Assembly (NCBI RefSeq): GCF_002797495.1
Contig: NZ_PGEZ01000001.1
Location: 2,046,001 to 2,110,000, forward strand
Origin: Mumia flava
GTDB taxonomy: Bacteria > Actinomycetota > Actinomycetes > Propionibacteriales > Nocardioidaceae
Direction: 5' to 3'
Length of the DNA stretch: 64,000 bases
Part shown: positions 51,016 through 59,634 of the stretch, piece by piece
Numbering within the stretch: position 1 is the stretch's first letter
Layout: every line of letters starts with the position of its first letter
Notes under the pieces: generated by a model
The model's database searches: none
Seen by the model: only the letters and a program-made list of their open reading frames with translations
Told to the model about the DNA's origin: nothing
Made by a program: the position numbers and the translations under genes

Positions 51016-51912
51016 TCAACGGAACCGCCTCAGCGCGGTGCGCAGGTCGTCGAGCGCATCGGGCAGGCCGGCCAGCTGCTGGGCGGCGTCCGCGCGGGCG
51101 CGCCGCGCGGACGGGGGTGCGTGGTCGTGGCTCGCGCCCCCGACGTGGTCCGCGAACGCGAGCGCGTCCCGGTGGTCCCCGAGCAGGTCCTGCACGCGTT
51201 CGGCCGCCTCCTCGAGGATCCGCGCCCGGTCGCCGAACATCCCGACGGGTGGGTTCCGGACCGCACCGATCGCGTAGCGGAGACGCCTCGCCGCCTTCCT
51301 CAGGTCGTGCAGCGCCGCCGGGTCGTCCGAGCCGAGCGCATCGGCGCGGCGCAGGACGCGGTCACCCTCCCGGGCGAGCCGCCGGCGCAGGTGCTTCTTC
51401 GTCGATCGTGCGGCCTTGGCCGTACGGGGCGGGTCGTCGAGGAGCGCAGCCAGCGCACGGCGGCGCTCGAGGGCCTCGAGGCTGACACCCTGGTGGACCA
51501 GCGTGCGGTGGGCCCGGTGGTGCGCGGCGCGGTCGGCCTCCACGAGTGCGTCCGCGGCCGCGTCGACGTCCTCCTGGTCGGGGAGGTCCGCTCCGACGTC
51601 CGGCGCGTTCCTGCCGTAGCGTTCCGCGACCGCGATCCGGACCTCGAGGTCACGAACCTCGCCGAGCGCGCGCCCCCAGCCGCGGTAGGCGTCGCGGAGC
51701 TGCTCGATCTGCTCGCGGTCCAGGTACGGGCGTACGACCACGAGGGCGGTTCTGAGCCGGCGGACGGCCTTGCGGTGAGCGTGCAGCGCGTCGGGCCGGT
51801 CGAGCAGCGCCGGGCCGAGCGTCGCATCGAGCTCCTCGCTGATCACCTGCAGGACCAGCACCGCCGCGTCGCCGACGTCGGCGGCCTCGTCACCGGTCGC
51901 AGGCCCGCTCAT
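51016..51912 (-). CDS. CHAD-domain protein
   Basis: 298 residues from ATG 51912. Helical, with conserved His and basic residues: HAHRKAVRRLRTALVVVRPY near the start and LHDLRKAARRLRYAIGAV later, the two hallmark CHAD motifs. CHAD proteins bind polyphosphate. No CYTH/triphosphatase domain is attached or adjacent. TACGGT is eight bases upstream of the start. Confidence 0.9.
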   Translation of the reverse strand: MSGPATGDEAADVGDAAVLVLQVISEELDATLGPALLDRPDALHAHRKAVRRLRTALVVVRPYLDREQIEQLRDAYRGWGRALGEVRDLEVRIAVAERYGRNAPDVGADLPDQEDVDAAADALVEADRAAHHRAHRTLVHQGVSLEALERRRALAALLDDPPRTAKAARSTKKHLRRRLAREGDRVLRRADALGSDDPAALHDLRKAARRLRYAIGAVRNPPVGMFGDRARILEEAAERVQDLLGDHRDALAFADHVGGASHDHAPPSARRARADAAQQLAGLPDALDDLRTALRRFR

Positions 51913-52092
51913 CGTCCTCGACCGTACGCGGTGGTGCGGCCGTCGTCAGACTGCGCTTCCCGCGCCGGTCTCCGAGAGAGAGACGTGGTCTCACGTTGCC
52001 GCGCGACCCTGTCGCCGGGCAGGCCCGGGTCGTTAGCGTGCCGTGCGGGCGGCCGGCAGTGAGCCGCATCACACCACCCCGGGGAGCTCTCT
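51913..52092. promoter_or_regulatory. Divergent promoter region, CHAD gene and carboxylesterase
   Basis: For the rightward gene TAGCGT (52034-52039) is a fair -10 with a 50-nt leader and GGGGAG (52081-52086) as ribosome site. A short dyad GAGAC-GTG-GTCTC (51980-51992) within a GAGAGAGA run is the only visible operator-like sequence. Confidence 0.35.
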
Positions 52093-53763
52093 GTGCAGCA
52101 ACGACACCGATCCCGCCGAGTCCTCGGTCCGCTGATCGCCGCACTCGGAGCCGGAGCGCTGGCGGCGGGTGTTCTCGCGGCGCCGGTCGCCGCAGCACCC
52201 GGGCACGACGGTCCGGGCCGTGGTGCGCACGACCGGCACGACGGTGGCGGCCGGCACCACGACGCGACGGTCGTCCGCGTCACCGGCGGCACGGTCCGCG
52301 GCACGGACGCGGGCGCGTACCGCACCTTCGAAGGGATCCCGTTCGCCGCACCGCCCGTCGGTGACCTGCGCTTCGCGCCGCCGCAGCGCGTCGAGCGCTG
52401 GTCAGGGACGCTCGACGCGACGGCGCCGCGCAGCCAGTGCGCGCAGATCACGACCGGCACGGGCAACCCCACGACGTACGACGAGGACTGCCTCTATCTG
52501 AACGTCACGACACCCGCCGGCGCGTCGTCGCGCCGCGCCGGACTCCCGGTGATGGTGTGGATCCACGGCGGCTCCTTCCTGACCGGCACGGGCGGCAGCT
52601 ACGACGCGTCGAAGCTCGCGACCCAGGGCGACGCCGTCGTCGTGACGGTCAACTACCGGCTGGGCCCGCTGGGGTTCCTGGCTCACCCCGACCTCACCGG
52701 CGAGCGCCGGTCCGGGTCGGGCGTGGCGGGTCTGCTCGACCAGCAGGCCGCCCTGCGGTGGGTCCAGCGCAACATCAGGACCTTCGGCGGCAACCCGCGC
52801 AACGTCACGATCTTCGGCGAGTCCGCCGGCGGCGCGTCGGTCTGCGCGAACCTCGCCTCGCCCGACGCGCGACCGCTGTTCCGGCGCGCGATCGCCCAGA
52901 GCTACTCCTGCGCATCGGACCTGATCACGCTTCCGCAGGCCGAGACCGTCGGCGCCGGCGTCGCCGGCGAGGTCGGGTGCGCCGAGGCCGTCGATGTCGC
53001 CTCGTGCCTCCGGGACGTCGACGTGGCGACCCTCCTCGACGCCTGGCCCGGCGGCGTGCCGGCGGTCGGTGGGACGGCGCTGCCCGTGCAGCCCGGCCGG
53101 GCGCTCGAGGAGGGCGTCGCCCGGCGGATCGACCTGATGCACGGCAACACCCTCGACGAGAACCGCCTGTTCATCCCGCTGGAGTACGGGACCTCGCTGA
53201 CCGCCGCGCAGTACGTCGGCGTGGTCGGGGCCGTCTTCGGCGACGCCGCGCCCGCGGTGCTCGGCCTGTATCCCTCGGAGGCGTACCCGTCGCCCACGAT
53301 CGCCCTGTCGACGATCTTCAGCGACTACGGCAGCGCGTTGTCGACCTGCACGCACGTCGACGCGTACGAGGCGGCGTCCGCGTCGCGAGGCCGGGTTTAC
53401 GCGTACCAGTTCCAGGACCGCACCGCCGACCCGCTGATCCCGCTCCTGGGTGACCAGAACGGTGCGGCGCACGCGACCGAGCTGCCCTACCTGTTCCCGG
53501 GGCTGTTCGGTGACGGGCTGACGCCGGAGCAGGAGACCCTGTCGGACGCGATGGTCGCCTACTGGACCAGCTTCGCCGCGACGGGCCGTCCGCGTGCCGC
53601 GGGCCTGCCGCGGTGGCCCCGCTACAGCGGGCACGGCGACGTGCTCGCGCTCGATCTCGCCGCGACCGGCGGGGTCAGGACCGAGGACGTGGCCGCGGCC
53701 GCGCACTGCGGGTTCTGGTCCGCGTTCGGTCAGCCCCCCGGCGGCGACGTCATCAGCAGATGA
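52093..53763 (+). CDS. Secreted type-B carboxylesterase
   Basis: 556 residues from GTG 52093. Signal peptide 1-35 (LAAGVLAAPVAAAP), a His/Gly/Asp-rich linker (36-57), then the carboxylesterase fold: GIPFAAPPVGDLRFAPPQRV, EDCLYLNV, oxyanion WIHGGSF (157-162), nucleophile Ser244 in FGESAGGASV, and the late His region. Cys116-Cys133 matches the first family disulfide. It should act outside the cell on carboxylic esters. Its 3' end overlaps the convergent TetR gene by 34 bp. Confidence 0.92.
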   Translation: MQQRHRSRRVLGPLIAALGAGALAAGVLAAPVAAAPGHDGPGRGAHDRHDGGGRHHDATVVRVTGGTVRGTDAGAYRTFEGIPFAAPPVGDLRFAPPQRVERWSGTLDATAPRSQCAQITTGTGNPTTYDEDCLYLNVTTPAGASSRRAGLPVMVWIHGGSFLTGTGGSYDASKLATQGDAVVVTVNYRLGPLGFLAHPDLTGERRSGSGVAGLLDQQAALRWVQRNIRTFGGNPRNVTIFGESAGGASVCANLASPDARPLFRRAIAQSYSCASDLITLPQAETVGAGVAGEVGCAEAVDVASCLRDVDVATLLDAWPGGVPAVGGTALPVQPGRALEEGVARRIDLMHGNTLDENRLFIPLEYGTSLTAAQYVGVVGAVFGDAAPAVLGLYPSEAYPSPTIALSTIFSDYGSALSTCTHVDAYEAASASRGRVYAYQFQDRTADPLIPLLGDQNGAAHATELPYLFPGLFGDGLTPEQETLSDAMVAYWTSFAATGRPRAAGLPRWPRYSGHGDVLALDLAATGGVRTEDVAAAAHCGFWSAFGQPPGGDVISR

Positions 53764-54314
53764 CGCTGGAGGTCGGCCGCGAGCTCGAGATCGGGCTCGC
53801 GGTCGGCCAACAGATCGGCGTAGATCATCGACTCGCCGATCCGTACGAACATGTACGCGAGGCGCTCGGGCTCGACCTTCAGCTCGAGCTCGCCCGAGTC
53901 GACGGCCTCCTGGAGCACCGCCTGCCACGCCGCGACGTTGCGCAGGTGAACTCGCGCGGCCGGCATGAAGAGCACGCGGAAGGCGAGGTCGGGCTCTCGC
54001 GCCAGGAAGGTCCGCAGGGGGCGGGCGCGGACGATCGCGGTGTTCAGGTGCCGGGCGGCCCCGACGATCAGGTCGACGCCGGGTGCCAGGCCGCGTGCGC
54101 GTGCCCGGTCGAACGATGCGGTCATGATCTCGGTCGCCAGCCCGATCATCACGTCGCCGAGCAGGCGTTCCTGGCTCCCGACGACGCGGTAGAGCGTGGC
54201 GCGCCCCACGGCCATGGCGTCGGCGAGCGCGCGCATGTCGACCGGACGACCCTCGAGGAACCATCTCGTCGCGAGCGCGACGGCGTCGTCGGACTCGATC
54301 ACCCGGTTCGGCAT
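53730..54314 (-). CDS. TetR-family regulator, QsdR type
   Basis: 194 residues. HTH: VDMRALADAMAVGRATLYRV then VGSQERLLGDVMIG. The C-terminal part (AIVRARPLRTFLAREPDLAF, VRIGESMIYADLLADREPDL) matches the QsdR C-terminal domain. QsdR-type regulators respond to lactones or lipid-like molecules in Rhodococcus and relatives. Its target may be the convergent esterase or a distant gene; no dyad is obvious at its own promoter. Confidence 0.87.
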   Translation of the reverse strand: MPNRVIESDDAVALATRWFLEGRPVDMRALADAMAVGRATLYRVVGSQERLLGDVMIGLATEIMTASFDRARARGLAPGVDLIVGAARHLNTAIVRARPLRTFLAREPDLAFRVLFMPAARVHLRNVAAWQAVLQEAVDSGELELKVEPERLAYMFVRIGESMIYADLLADREPDLELAADLQRHLLMTSPPGG

Positions 54315-54392
54315 GGCGGAATGTCACCACGGCCGGGGCTCGTGCGGCAAGCCACGGCAGCGCCGGAAGTTGGGTGAGCGTCCAACACTCCG

Positions 54393-54398
54393 TACGCT
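54393..54398 (+). promoter_or_regulatory. Leaderless -10 element of LPXTG gene
   Basis: TACGCT (54393-54398), six bases (GGGCGG), GTG 54405. Identical hexamer and spacing to the LysE-gene promoter at 34551. Confidence 0.5.
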
Positions 54399-54404
54399 GG
54401 GCGG

Positions 54405-55799
54405 GTGATTTCTCGGGCCATCACGTCGTTCGGTGCTGCGGTCGCAGCCACCGGAGTCGTCTTCACCGCACTGTCCATCCCTGCCCCGTCGGCCGACGCC
54501 GACGTCGCCGCGCTCAACCCCGTACGGGTCGACGAGGCCGACCCGTACAACGCCGGCTTCCTCGCGTTCGTACGCGACGACGTGACCGTGCGCGGTGGTG
54601 AGTCCGAGGGTTCGATCGCGCTCGGTGGGGACCTGGCGCTCACGGCGAACTACAACGTGATGCGCAAGACGGGCGGCTACCACCTCGAGACGCCGACCGC
54701 GGCCGGGGACGCGCGACCGACGATCCTCTTCGTCGGCGGCGACGTGGCGTGGGGCCGCAGCCCGAGCGGCACCCTGAGGGTGCTGGACCAGGGCTTCCTG
54801 AAGGTCGGCGGCGAGGACAACGACGTCGTCGCGAAGAACCCGAACGAGCCGCAGGTCGTCGCACCGGGAGCCGGTGTCGACTCGGACCCGCGCCTGGCCG
54901 GGACGGCCGTGCAGTCCGAGCAGTCGATCCGCGACGCCGAAGGCCTGGGACTCGACTTCGAGCGCGCCTTCACGGCGTACCGCGGTCTGACCGAGCAGAT
55001 GGGGCGCTGCGACCGCACCGTCGAGACGAGGGAAGAGGGCGACAAGCTCTTCGTCACCCTCGAGCCCGGCATCACCAACGTTCTGGACATCACCGACGCG
55101 CAGATGGCCTCGCTCGCCGAGATCCAGTTCGACGGCGCCGTCCGTCCCTCGCAGGACACGGTCCTGCTGGTGAACGTGCTCGGCCTGCCCCGCTACGAGG
55201 GCCGGTTCCTCAAGATCGCCGGGACCTCCGGCGACACGGCGCCCTGGACGCTCTGGAACTTCCCGACCTCGACCTCGCTCACCTTCACCTCGGGCGACTC
55301 GGTCAACGGCACGATCTACGCGCCGCTCGCCGACCTGCGCTTCGTCACGGGGTCCAACATCCAGGGCAACGTGATCGCGCGCTCCTTCGTCCACAACGGC
55401 TCCGCGATCGCCGGAGGGTCGACGACCGCGGGCGAGCTGCACGACTACCCGTTCCGCGGGATCGTCGACTGCGAGAACGGTGCGCCGGCCCCGCCGACGG
55501 ATCCGACGACCGCGCCGACACCGTCCGACGAGCCGACCACGGAGCCGACGACGGAGCCGACGACGGAGCCGACGACGGAGCCGACGACGGAGCCGACGAC
55601 GGAGCCGACGACGGAGCCGACGACGGAGCCGACCGCTGCCGTCGCCGGGAACGACGAGACCGGCGGGACAGGGCCCGGTGCCTCCCTCCCGAACACCGGC
55701 GGTGCGGCCGGGTGGTTGGCGCCGACGGGGGTGGCACTCGTCATCGCCGGTGCGGCGATCGCGCTCGTCAGCGCCCTGCGACGCCGGGTCGGCGCCTGA
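54405..55799 (+). CDS. Cell-wall-anchored choice-of-anchor-A protein (LPXTG)
   Basis: 464 residues from GTG 54405. Signal peptide 1-33 (ending PSADA), a choice-of-anchor A domain (about 38-350: NAGFLAFVRDDVTVRGGESE, GSIALGGDLALTANYNV, FTSGDSVNGTIYAPLADLRF), a Thr/Pro/Glu stalk with nine EPT[TA] units, then LPNTG (428-432), a hydrophobic helix and RRRVGA. Sortase would attach it to the peptidoglycan. The anchor-A domain is found in Gram-positive surface proteins and some spore or S-layer components. Function unknown; the stalk repeats may vary in number. Confidence 0.88.
   Translation: MISRAITSFGAAVAATGVVFTALSIPAPSADADVAALNPVRVDEADPYNAGFLAFVRDDVTVRGGESEGSIALGGDLALTANYNVMRKTGGYHLETPTAAGDARPTILFVGGDVAWGRSPSGTLRVLDQGFLKVGGEDNDVVAKNPNEPQVVAPGAGVDSDPRLAGTAVQSEQSIRDAEGLGLDFERAFTAYRGLTEQMGRCDRTVETREEGDKLFVTLEPGITNVLDITDAQMASLAEIQFDGAVRPSQDTVLLVNVLGLPRYEGRFLKIAGTSGDTAPWTLWNFPTSTSLTFTSGDSVNGTIYAPLADLRFVTGSNIQGNVIARSFVHNGSAIAGGSTTAGELHDYPFRGIVDCENGAPAPPTDPTTAPTPSDEPTTEPTTEPTTEPTTEPTTEPTTEPTTEPTTEPTAAVAGNDETGGTGPGASLPNTGGAAGWLAPTGVALVIAGAAIALVSALRRRVGA
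55530..55637 (+). repeat. 12-bp tandem repeat in the LPXTG-protein stalk
   Basis: Nine consecutive 12-bp units of the form GAGCCGACGACG, seven of them identical (55542-55625), encoding EPTT. Because the unit length is a multiple of three, slippage would change stalk length without breaking the frame. Confidence 0.9.
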
Positions 55800-55814
55800 C
55801 GCCCGCCGCGAGCC

Positions 55815-55820
55815 TAGACT
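55815..55820 (+). promoter_or_regulatory. Leaderless -10 element of TetR gene
   Basis: TAGACT followed by six bases (CGCGGT) and ATG 55827. Confidence 0.5.
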
Positions 55821-55826
55821 CGCGGT

Positions 55827-56411
55827 ATGACGACGGCCGACGGACGACGCCTGCGCGGTGACGCGACCCGTCGCCGGGTCGCGAGGTACGCCGCGGACGC
55901 AGCCACGCTCGGGGGCCTCGACGCGTTGTCGGTCGGTCGGATCGCCGGGGACACGGGCCTGAGCAAGAGCGGGATCCTCACGGTCTTTCCCAACCGGGAG
56001 GCGATCCAGCTCGCTGCGGTCCGCGAGGGGAGACGGGTCTTCGTCGAGGAGGTCGTCACCGGTGCCTGGTCGACCGAGCCCGGAGCGCGGCGTCTGCGCG
56101 CGCTGGTGCAGAGCTGGGCGGCGTACGTCCGTCGCCGGGTCTTCCCCGGAGGGTGCTTCCTGGTGGCGGCGTCGGCCGAGTTCGGAGCGCAGGACGGCGC
56201 CGTGGCGGATGCCGTCCGTGCGCTCAAGCGCGAGTGGTTGGACCTGCTGGCCGCCGACGCCGTGACCGCCGGGGGCGACGGCCCTCGGGTCGCGTTCCAG
56301 CTCGATGCGTTCCTCGCGGCCGGCAACACCCGGTTCGTGCTGTTCGGTGACGAGAGCGAGCTCGATCTGGCTGTCGCGTGCGCCCTCGAGGTCATCGACG
56401 CGCTGGGTTGA
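55827..56411 (+). CDS. TetR-family regulator
   Basis: 194 residues. HTH at about 18-65: VARYAADAATLGGLDALSVG, RIAGDTGLSKSGILTVFPNR, EAIQLAAVREGRRVFVEEVV. The C-terminal domain (YVRRRVFPGGCFLVAASAEF, AVADAVRALKREWLDLLAAD, FLAAGNTRFVLFGDESELDL) fits the TetR_C group seen with hydrolases. It converges on the thioesterase gene, six bases apart. A strong dyad sits at the thioesterase promoter, and this protein is the nearest candidate to bind it. Confidence 0.88.
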   Translation: MTTADGRRLRGDATRRRVARYAADAATLGGLDALSVGRIAGDTGLSKSGILTVFPNREAIQLAAVREGRRVFVEEVVTGAWSTEPGARRLRALVQSWAAYVRRRVFPGGCFLVAASAEFGAQDGAVADAVRALKREWLDLLAADAVTAGGDGPRVAFQLDAFLAAGNTRFVLFGDESELDLAVACALEVIDALG

Positions 56412-56417
56412 CCGGGC

Positions 56418-56885
56418 TCAGCCGCGCGGACGCTGGACGTCGGGCCCGAGCAGCGGGGCGGCGAACTGCCACATCGCATCCGTCAGCGGGCTCGGGCGCA
56501 GGGTGCTCGGGTCGAGGTTGACCAGGCGCCGCGAGCCCTCGGCGTGCAGCGTGCCGCGGTCCTCGGAGAGGATCCGGAACCGGTAGTTCACGCTCGTCCG
56601 GCCGGCCTCGGCGACCCACAGGTGGACCATCACCCGTCCGATCGTGGTGATCGGCTGGTGGTAGGTCAGGTGCACGTCACGGATCGCCTGGACCGAGCTC
56701 GACGGGTCGGCGACCCACCCCGCGTCGGTCCAGAAGTCGATGACCGCGTGGTCGAACAGCCGGGCGTACTCGACGTGGTTCAGCATGCCGAAGCCGTCCA
56801 GGTCGTCGAGGTAGATCCGGACCGGGATCACCACCCCGTACGGCACGGCCTCGGTCGCGTGTGCAGCGCTCTGTGCGATCGTCAT
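56418..56885 (-). CDS. Hotdog-fold acyl-CoA thioesterase
   Basis: 155 residues from ATG 56885. VRIYLDDLDGFGMLNHVEYA then RLFDHAVIDFWTDAG is the 4-hydroxybenzoyl-CoA/FcbC-like thioesterase motif, with Asp in the usual catalytic region and NHVEYAR intact; VNYRFRILSEDRGTLHAEGS continues the sheet. It should hydrolyse acyl-CoA. Its promoter is GTGACA-N17-TATTGT-N6-ATG on the minus strand and is covered by the palindrome at 56892-56917. Confidence 0.88.
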   Translation of the reverse strand: MTIAQSAAHATEAVPYGVVIPVRIYLDDLDGFGMLNHVEYARLFDHAVIDFWTDAGWVADPSSSVQAIRDVHLTYHQPITTIGRVMVHLWVAEAGRTSVNYRFRILSEDRGTLHAEGSRRLVNLDPSTLRPSPLTDAMWQFAAPLLGPDVQRPRG

Positions 56886-56891
56886 TCCCAA

Positions 56892-56917
56892 ACAATACGA
56901 CCGATCGAACGTATTGT
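56892..56917. promoter_or_regulatory. 26-bp palindromic operator over the thioesterase promoter
   Basis: ACAATACG (56892-56899) and CGTATTGT (56910-56917) are perfect 8-bp arms around a centre containing CGATCG (56902-56907). The left arm contains the thioesterase -10 (TATTGT on the minus strand, 56897-56892), and the right arm reaches the -35 GTGACA (56920-56915). Bound protein would block transcription. A TetR protein is the likely binder. Confidence 0.7.
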
Positions 56918-56942
56918 CACGTGCACGCTCGCGCCCACCCCG

Positions 56943-56948
56943 TACAGT
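56943..56948 (+). promoter_or_regulatory. Leaderless -10 element of methyltransferase gene
   Basis: TACAGT followed by six bases (CGGCTC) and GTG 56955, directly followed by ATG 56958. Confidence 0.5.
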
Positions 56949-56954
56949 CGGCTC

Positions 56955-58193
56955 GTGATGACCGGATCGCGGGCCGAGCGCACGGACCTCGACGCGCTGG
57001 CGGCACGCCTGCGGGCAGCCGGGTGCGTGTTCGCGGAGGACGAGGCGCGGGTTCTTCTCTCCTCGGCCGTCGATGCCGCACACCTCGAGGAGATGACGCG
57101 ACGGCGGGTCGCCGGCGAGCCGCTGGAGCAGATCGTCGGGTGGGTCGAGTTCGACGGCCTGAGGCTGGCGGTCGCTCCGGGCGTGTTCGTGCCCCGCCGG
57201 CGAACGACGGTCCTGGCGGAAGCCGCGGTGGCCGCTGCGCCGGCCGGGGGCACCGTCCTCGACCTGTGCTGCGGGGTCGGCGCGGTCGGTGCCGTCGTCG
57301 AGCAGCGGCGGCCGGACTGCACGGTGGTCGCCGCCGACCTGGATCCCGCCGCGGTCGCCTGCGCACGACGCAACCTCCAGCGGGGTGTGACGTACGAGGG
57401 CGACCTGTACGACGCGCTGCCTGCGGATCTGCAGAGCCGGGTCGACGTGATCGCGGCGAACGCGCCGTACGTTCCGTCGGCGGACATCGCGACGATGCCG
57501 TCCGAGGCTCGTGATCACGAGCGACGACTCGCCCTCGACGGCGGTCCGGACGGCGTCGACGTCCACCGACGGGTCGCGAGCGGTGCGCGCTCGTGGCTGC
57601 GGCCCGGCGGGGTCGTCCTGATCGAGACCAGCACCGCGCAGGTGCCGTGGACTGCGGAGGCGCTCGCTCGGCAGGGCCTCGGTGCGCACGTCGCCGACCT
57701 GGACCTCGAGGTCGGCACGGCCGTCGTCGGCGGGACCGCGCCGGTGCCGGACCTGGAGCCGGACGACCTCCCGGTGTGCGAGCTCGCGTTCCCCGGGCCC
57801 GTGCGCGACCGGCTGGTGGCCGCGGTGCTGGAGGGGGCGAAGACCTCGACGACCTCGCTGGTCGCCGAGCTCCTCGCCGCGCCGGGCGGCGGCGAGGGCG
57901 TCACCGAGCCGATGCCGGCCGTAGGGCAGCGGTGGCGACTCGTCGACTCCGCCGGGTCCGCGGTCTGCGTGATCGAGACGACGGACGTCGCCGTACGGCG
58001 CCTGGCCGAGGTGGATCTCGCCCACGTGGTCGACGAGGGCGAAGGCGACAGCACGGTCGCGCAGTGGCGCGCGGGGCATGCCGCCTTCTGGGAGAGCGAG
58101 CCGATGCGCGACGCGCTCGGCGACCCGGCGTACGTCACCGACGACGACACCCTGGTCGTCCTGGAGCGGTTCCGCGTCACCGGCCGCCTCTGA
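56955..58193 (+). CDS. PrmC-like protein-glutamine methyltransferase fused to an ASCH domain
   Basis: 412 residues from GTG 56955. Residues 1-263 are a PrmC/HemK-like methyltransferase: a helical N-terminus with QIVGWVEFDGLRLAVAPGVF, SAM motif VLDLCCGVGAVG (101-112), DLDP (128-131) and NAPY (169-172) in place of NPPY, which places the substrate glutamine. Residues 272-408 form an ASCH domain: ELAFPGPVRDRLVAAVLEGA, KTSTTSLVAE, VGQRWRLVDSAGSAVCVIET, WRAGHAAFWE. ASCH proteins are RNA-binding or amidohydrolase-like. Both domains look complete and joined by a short linker; I know of no common protein with this pair. Confidence 0.83.
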   Translation: MMTGSRAERTDLDALAARLRAAGCVFAEDEARVLLSSAVDAAHLEEMTRRRVAGEPLEQIVGWVEFDGLRLAVAPGVFVPRRRTTVLAEAAVAAAPAGGTVLDLCCGVGAVGAVVEQRRPDCTVVAADLDPAAVACARRNLQRGVTYEGDLYDALPADLQSRVDVIAANAPYVPSADIATMPSEARDHERRLALDGGPDGVDVHRRVASGARSWLRPGGVVLIETSTAQVPWTAEALARQGLGAHVADLDLEVGTAVVGGTAPVPDLEPDDLPVCELAFPGPVRDRLVAAVLEGAKTSTTSLVAELLAAPGGGEGVTEPMPAVGQRWRLVDSAGSAVCVIETTDVAVRRLAEVDLAHVVDEGEGDSTVAQWRAGHAAFWESEPMRDALGDPAYVTDDDTLVVLERFRVTGRL

Positions 58194-58245
58194 GCCCTCT
58201 CGAAGGTCGGCGGCCGATGTCGGCGCCGTGGCGCAGACTGACGAC

Positions 58246-58851
58246 ATGACAGCCGACACCGCTGTGACGATCGTGCCGGCGAGCGACGCGACCGCGCCCG
58301 ATCTGGAGGCGATCTTCGGGACGCGGGGCGACGCCGCGCGCTGCCAGTGTCAGCACTTCAAGATCCGCGACCGCGACTGGTCCGCGCACAGCCGTGAGGA
58401 GCTCCGCGAGCGGCTGCGGGAGCAGACGGCGTGCGGTCGTCCGGACAGTCCCAGCACGAGCGGGCTGGTCGCGTACCTGGACGGCGAGCCGGTCGGGTGG
58501 TGCGCGCTCGAGCCGCGGGCGGAGTACGCCCGGCTGCGGAGGATGCGCACGCCGTGGGCGGGTCGCGACGAGGACAAGGACGACAGGGGAGTCTGGGCTC
58601 TGGTCTGCTTCGTGGTCCGGGCCGGATACCGCAGGCGTGGGATCAGCTACGCGCTGGCGCGAGCCGCCGTGCCGTTCGCTCGTGAGCGAGGAGCCACGCG
58701 CCTCGAGGGCTACCCGATGGACGTCGACGCCGACACCACGATCACCTGGGGCGAGATGTACGTCGGGCACCGCCGTGTCTTCGAGGCGGCAGGTTTCCGG
58801 GAGGTGACGCACCCGTCACAGCGGCGGTGCGTGATGGTTCACGACCTCTGA
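58246..58851 (+). CDS. GNAT-family acetyltransferase
   Basis: 201 residues from ATG 58246. The cysteine-bearing start GTRGDAARCQCQHFKIRDRD is typical of one GNAT subgroup; then VAYLDGEPVGWCALEPR, acetyl-CoA-binding strand and loop WALVCFVVRAGYRRRGISYA (motif RxxGxS variant RRRGIS), and VFEAAGFREVTHPSQRRCVM. Substrate unknown. CAGACT (58234-58239) ends six bases before the ATG. Confidence 0.88.
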   Translation: MTADTAVTIVPASDATAPDLEAIFGTRGDAARCQCQHFKIRDRDWSAHSREELRERLREQTACGRPDSPSTSGLVAYLDGEPVGWCALEPRAEYARLRRMRTPWAGRDEDKDDRGVWALVCFVVRAGYRRRGISYALARAAVPFARERGATRLEGYPMDVDADTTITWGEMYVGHRRVFEAAGFREVTHPSQRRCVMVHDL

Positions 58852-58869
58852 CCCGGCACAGGCGCCGTC

Positions 58870-59625
58870 TCAGGTCTCGCGTCCGTCGCGCGGCCCGAAC
58901 GCCCGCAGTGCGTCGGCGTCGCTGTGCCGTGCGCGGAGGTACTCGTCGGCCCAGGCGGCCCGGTCCGGATAGGTCGACTCGGCGATGATCCGGGCGACCG
59001 CCGCGTCCACGTCGATGGCGGTGTGCCGCAGCTCGATCCGTCCCTCGCGGAGCAGCGCCCAGGCGCCGCCGACCCGCCCGTACGGCATGCCGACGCTGCC
59101 GGGGTTGACGACCGTGCGTCGGTCCACGAGCCGGACGAACGGCATGTGCGTGTGACCGCAGACCACGGTGCCGACGTCCGGTGGCAGCGCGGCGAGCACC
59201 TCGACCCAGCGCGCGAGGCGGGTGTCGACGAGCACCACCTCATCGTCGTCGCGTGGGGTGCCGTGGCAGAACACCACCGGTCCGAAGCCGGCGACATCGA
59301 TCGTGACGGGGTGGGGCAGCCCGGCCAGCAGGTCGATGTGGTCCGGGCGCAGCCGGCCTGCCGCCCAGACGGACTCGGCGTGCTCGGAGGTGCCTCCACG
59401 CGCGACCTCGACCAGCTCACGGTCGGCGTTCCCGCGGACCAGGACGACGCGTTCGCCGAGGGCCGTCAGCCGGTCGAGGGTCTCGGTCGGCATCGGCCCG
59501 GCAGCGTGGTCGCCGGTCACCACGACGAGGTCGGAAGCGGTGACGTCGGGCTCGGAGAGGACGGCCTCGAGGACCGGCAGCACGCCGTGGACGTCGGACA
59601 GGACCGCGACCGACCGGACGACCAT
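58870..59625 (-). CDS. Metallophosphoesterase (YfcE/MJ0936-like)
   Basis: 251 residues. All metal motifs are present: AVLSDVHG (Asp11, His13), TGDHAAG, VRGNADRE, CHGTP and GHTHMPF, followed by VVNPGSVGMP. The family cleaves phosphodiesters, including cyclic nucleotides, in a two-metal site. Substrate unknown. Nine bases downstream of a small membrane protein, likely one operon. Confidence 0.92.
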   Translation of the reverse strand: MVVRSVAVLSDVHGVLPVLEAVLSEPDVTASDLVVVTGDHAAGPMPTETLDRLTALGERVVLVRGNADRELVEVARGGTSEHAESVWAAGRLRPDHIDLLAGLPHPVTIDVAGFGPVVFCHGTPRDDDEVVLVDTRLARWVEVLAALPPDVGTVVCGHTHMPFVRLVDRRTVVNPGSVGMPYGRVGGAWALLREGRIELRHTAIDVDAAVARIIAESTYPDRAAWADEYLRARHSDADALRAFGPRDGRET

Positions 59626-59634
59626 CGTCGTCGG

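Noticed and set aside
55530-55637. CRISPR-like short repeats
   Set aside because: The units are contiguous 12-mers with no spacers and encode the EPTT stalk of the LPXTG protein.
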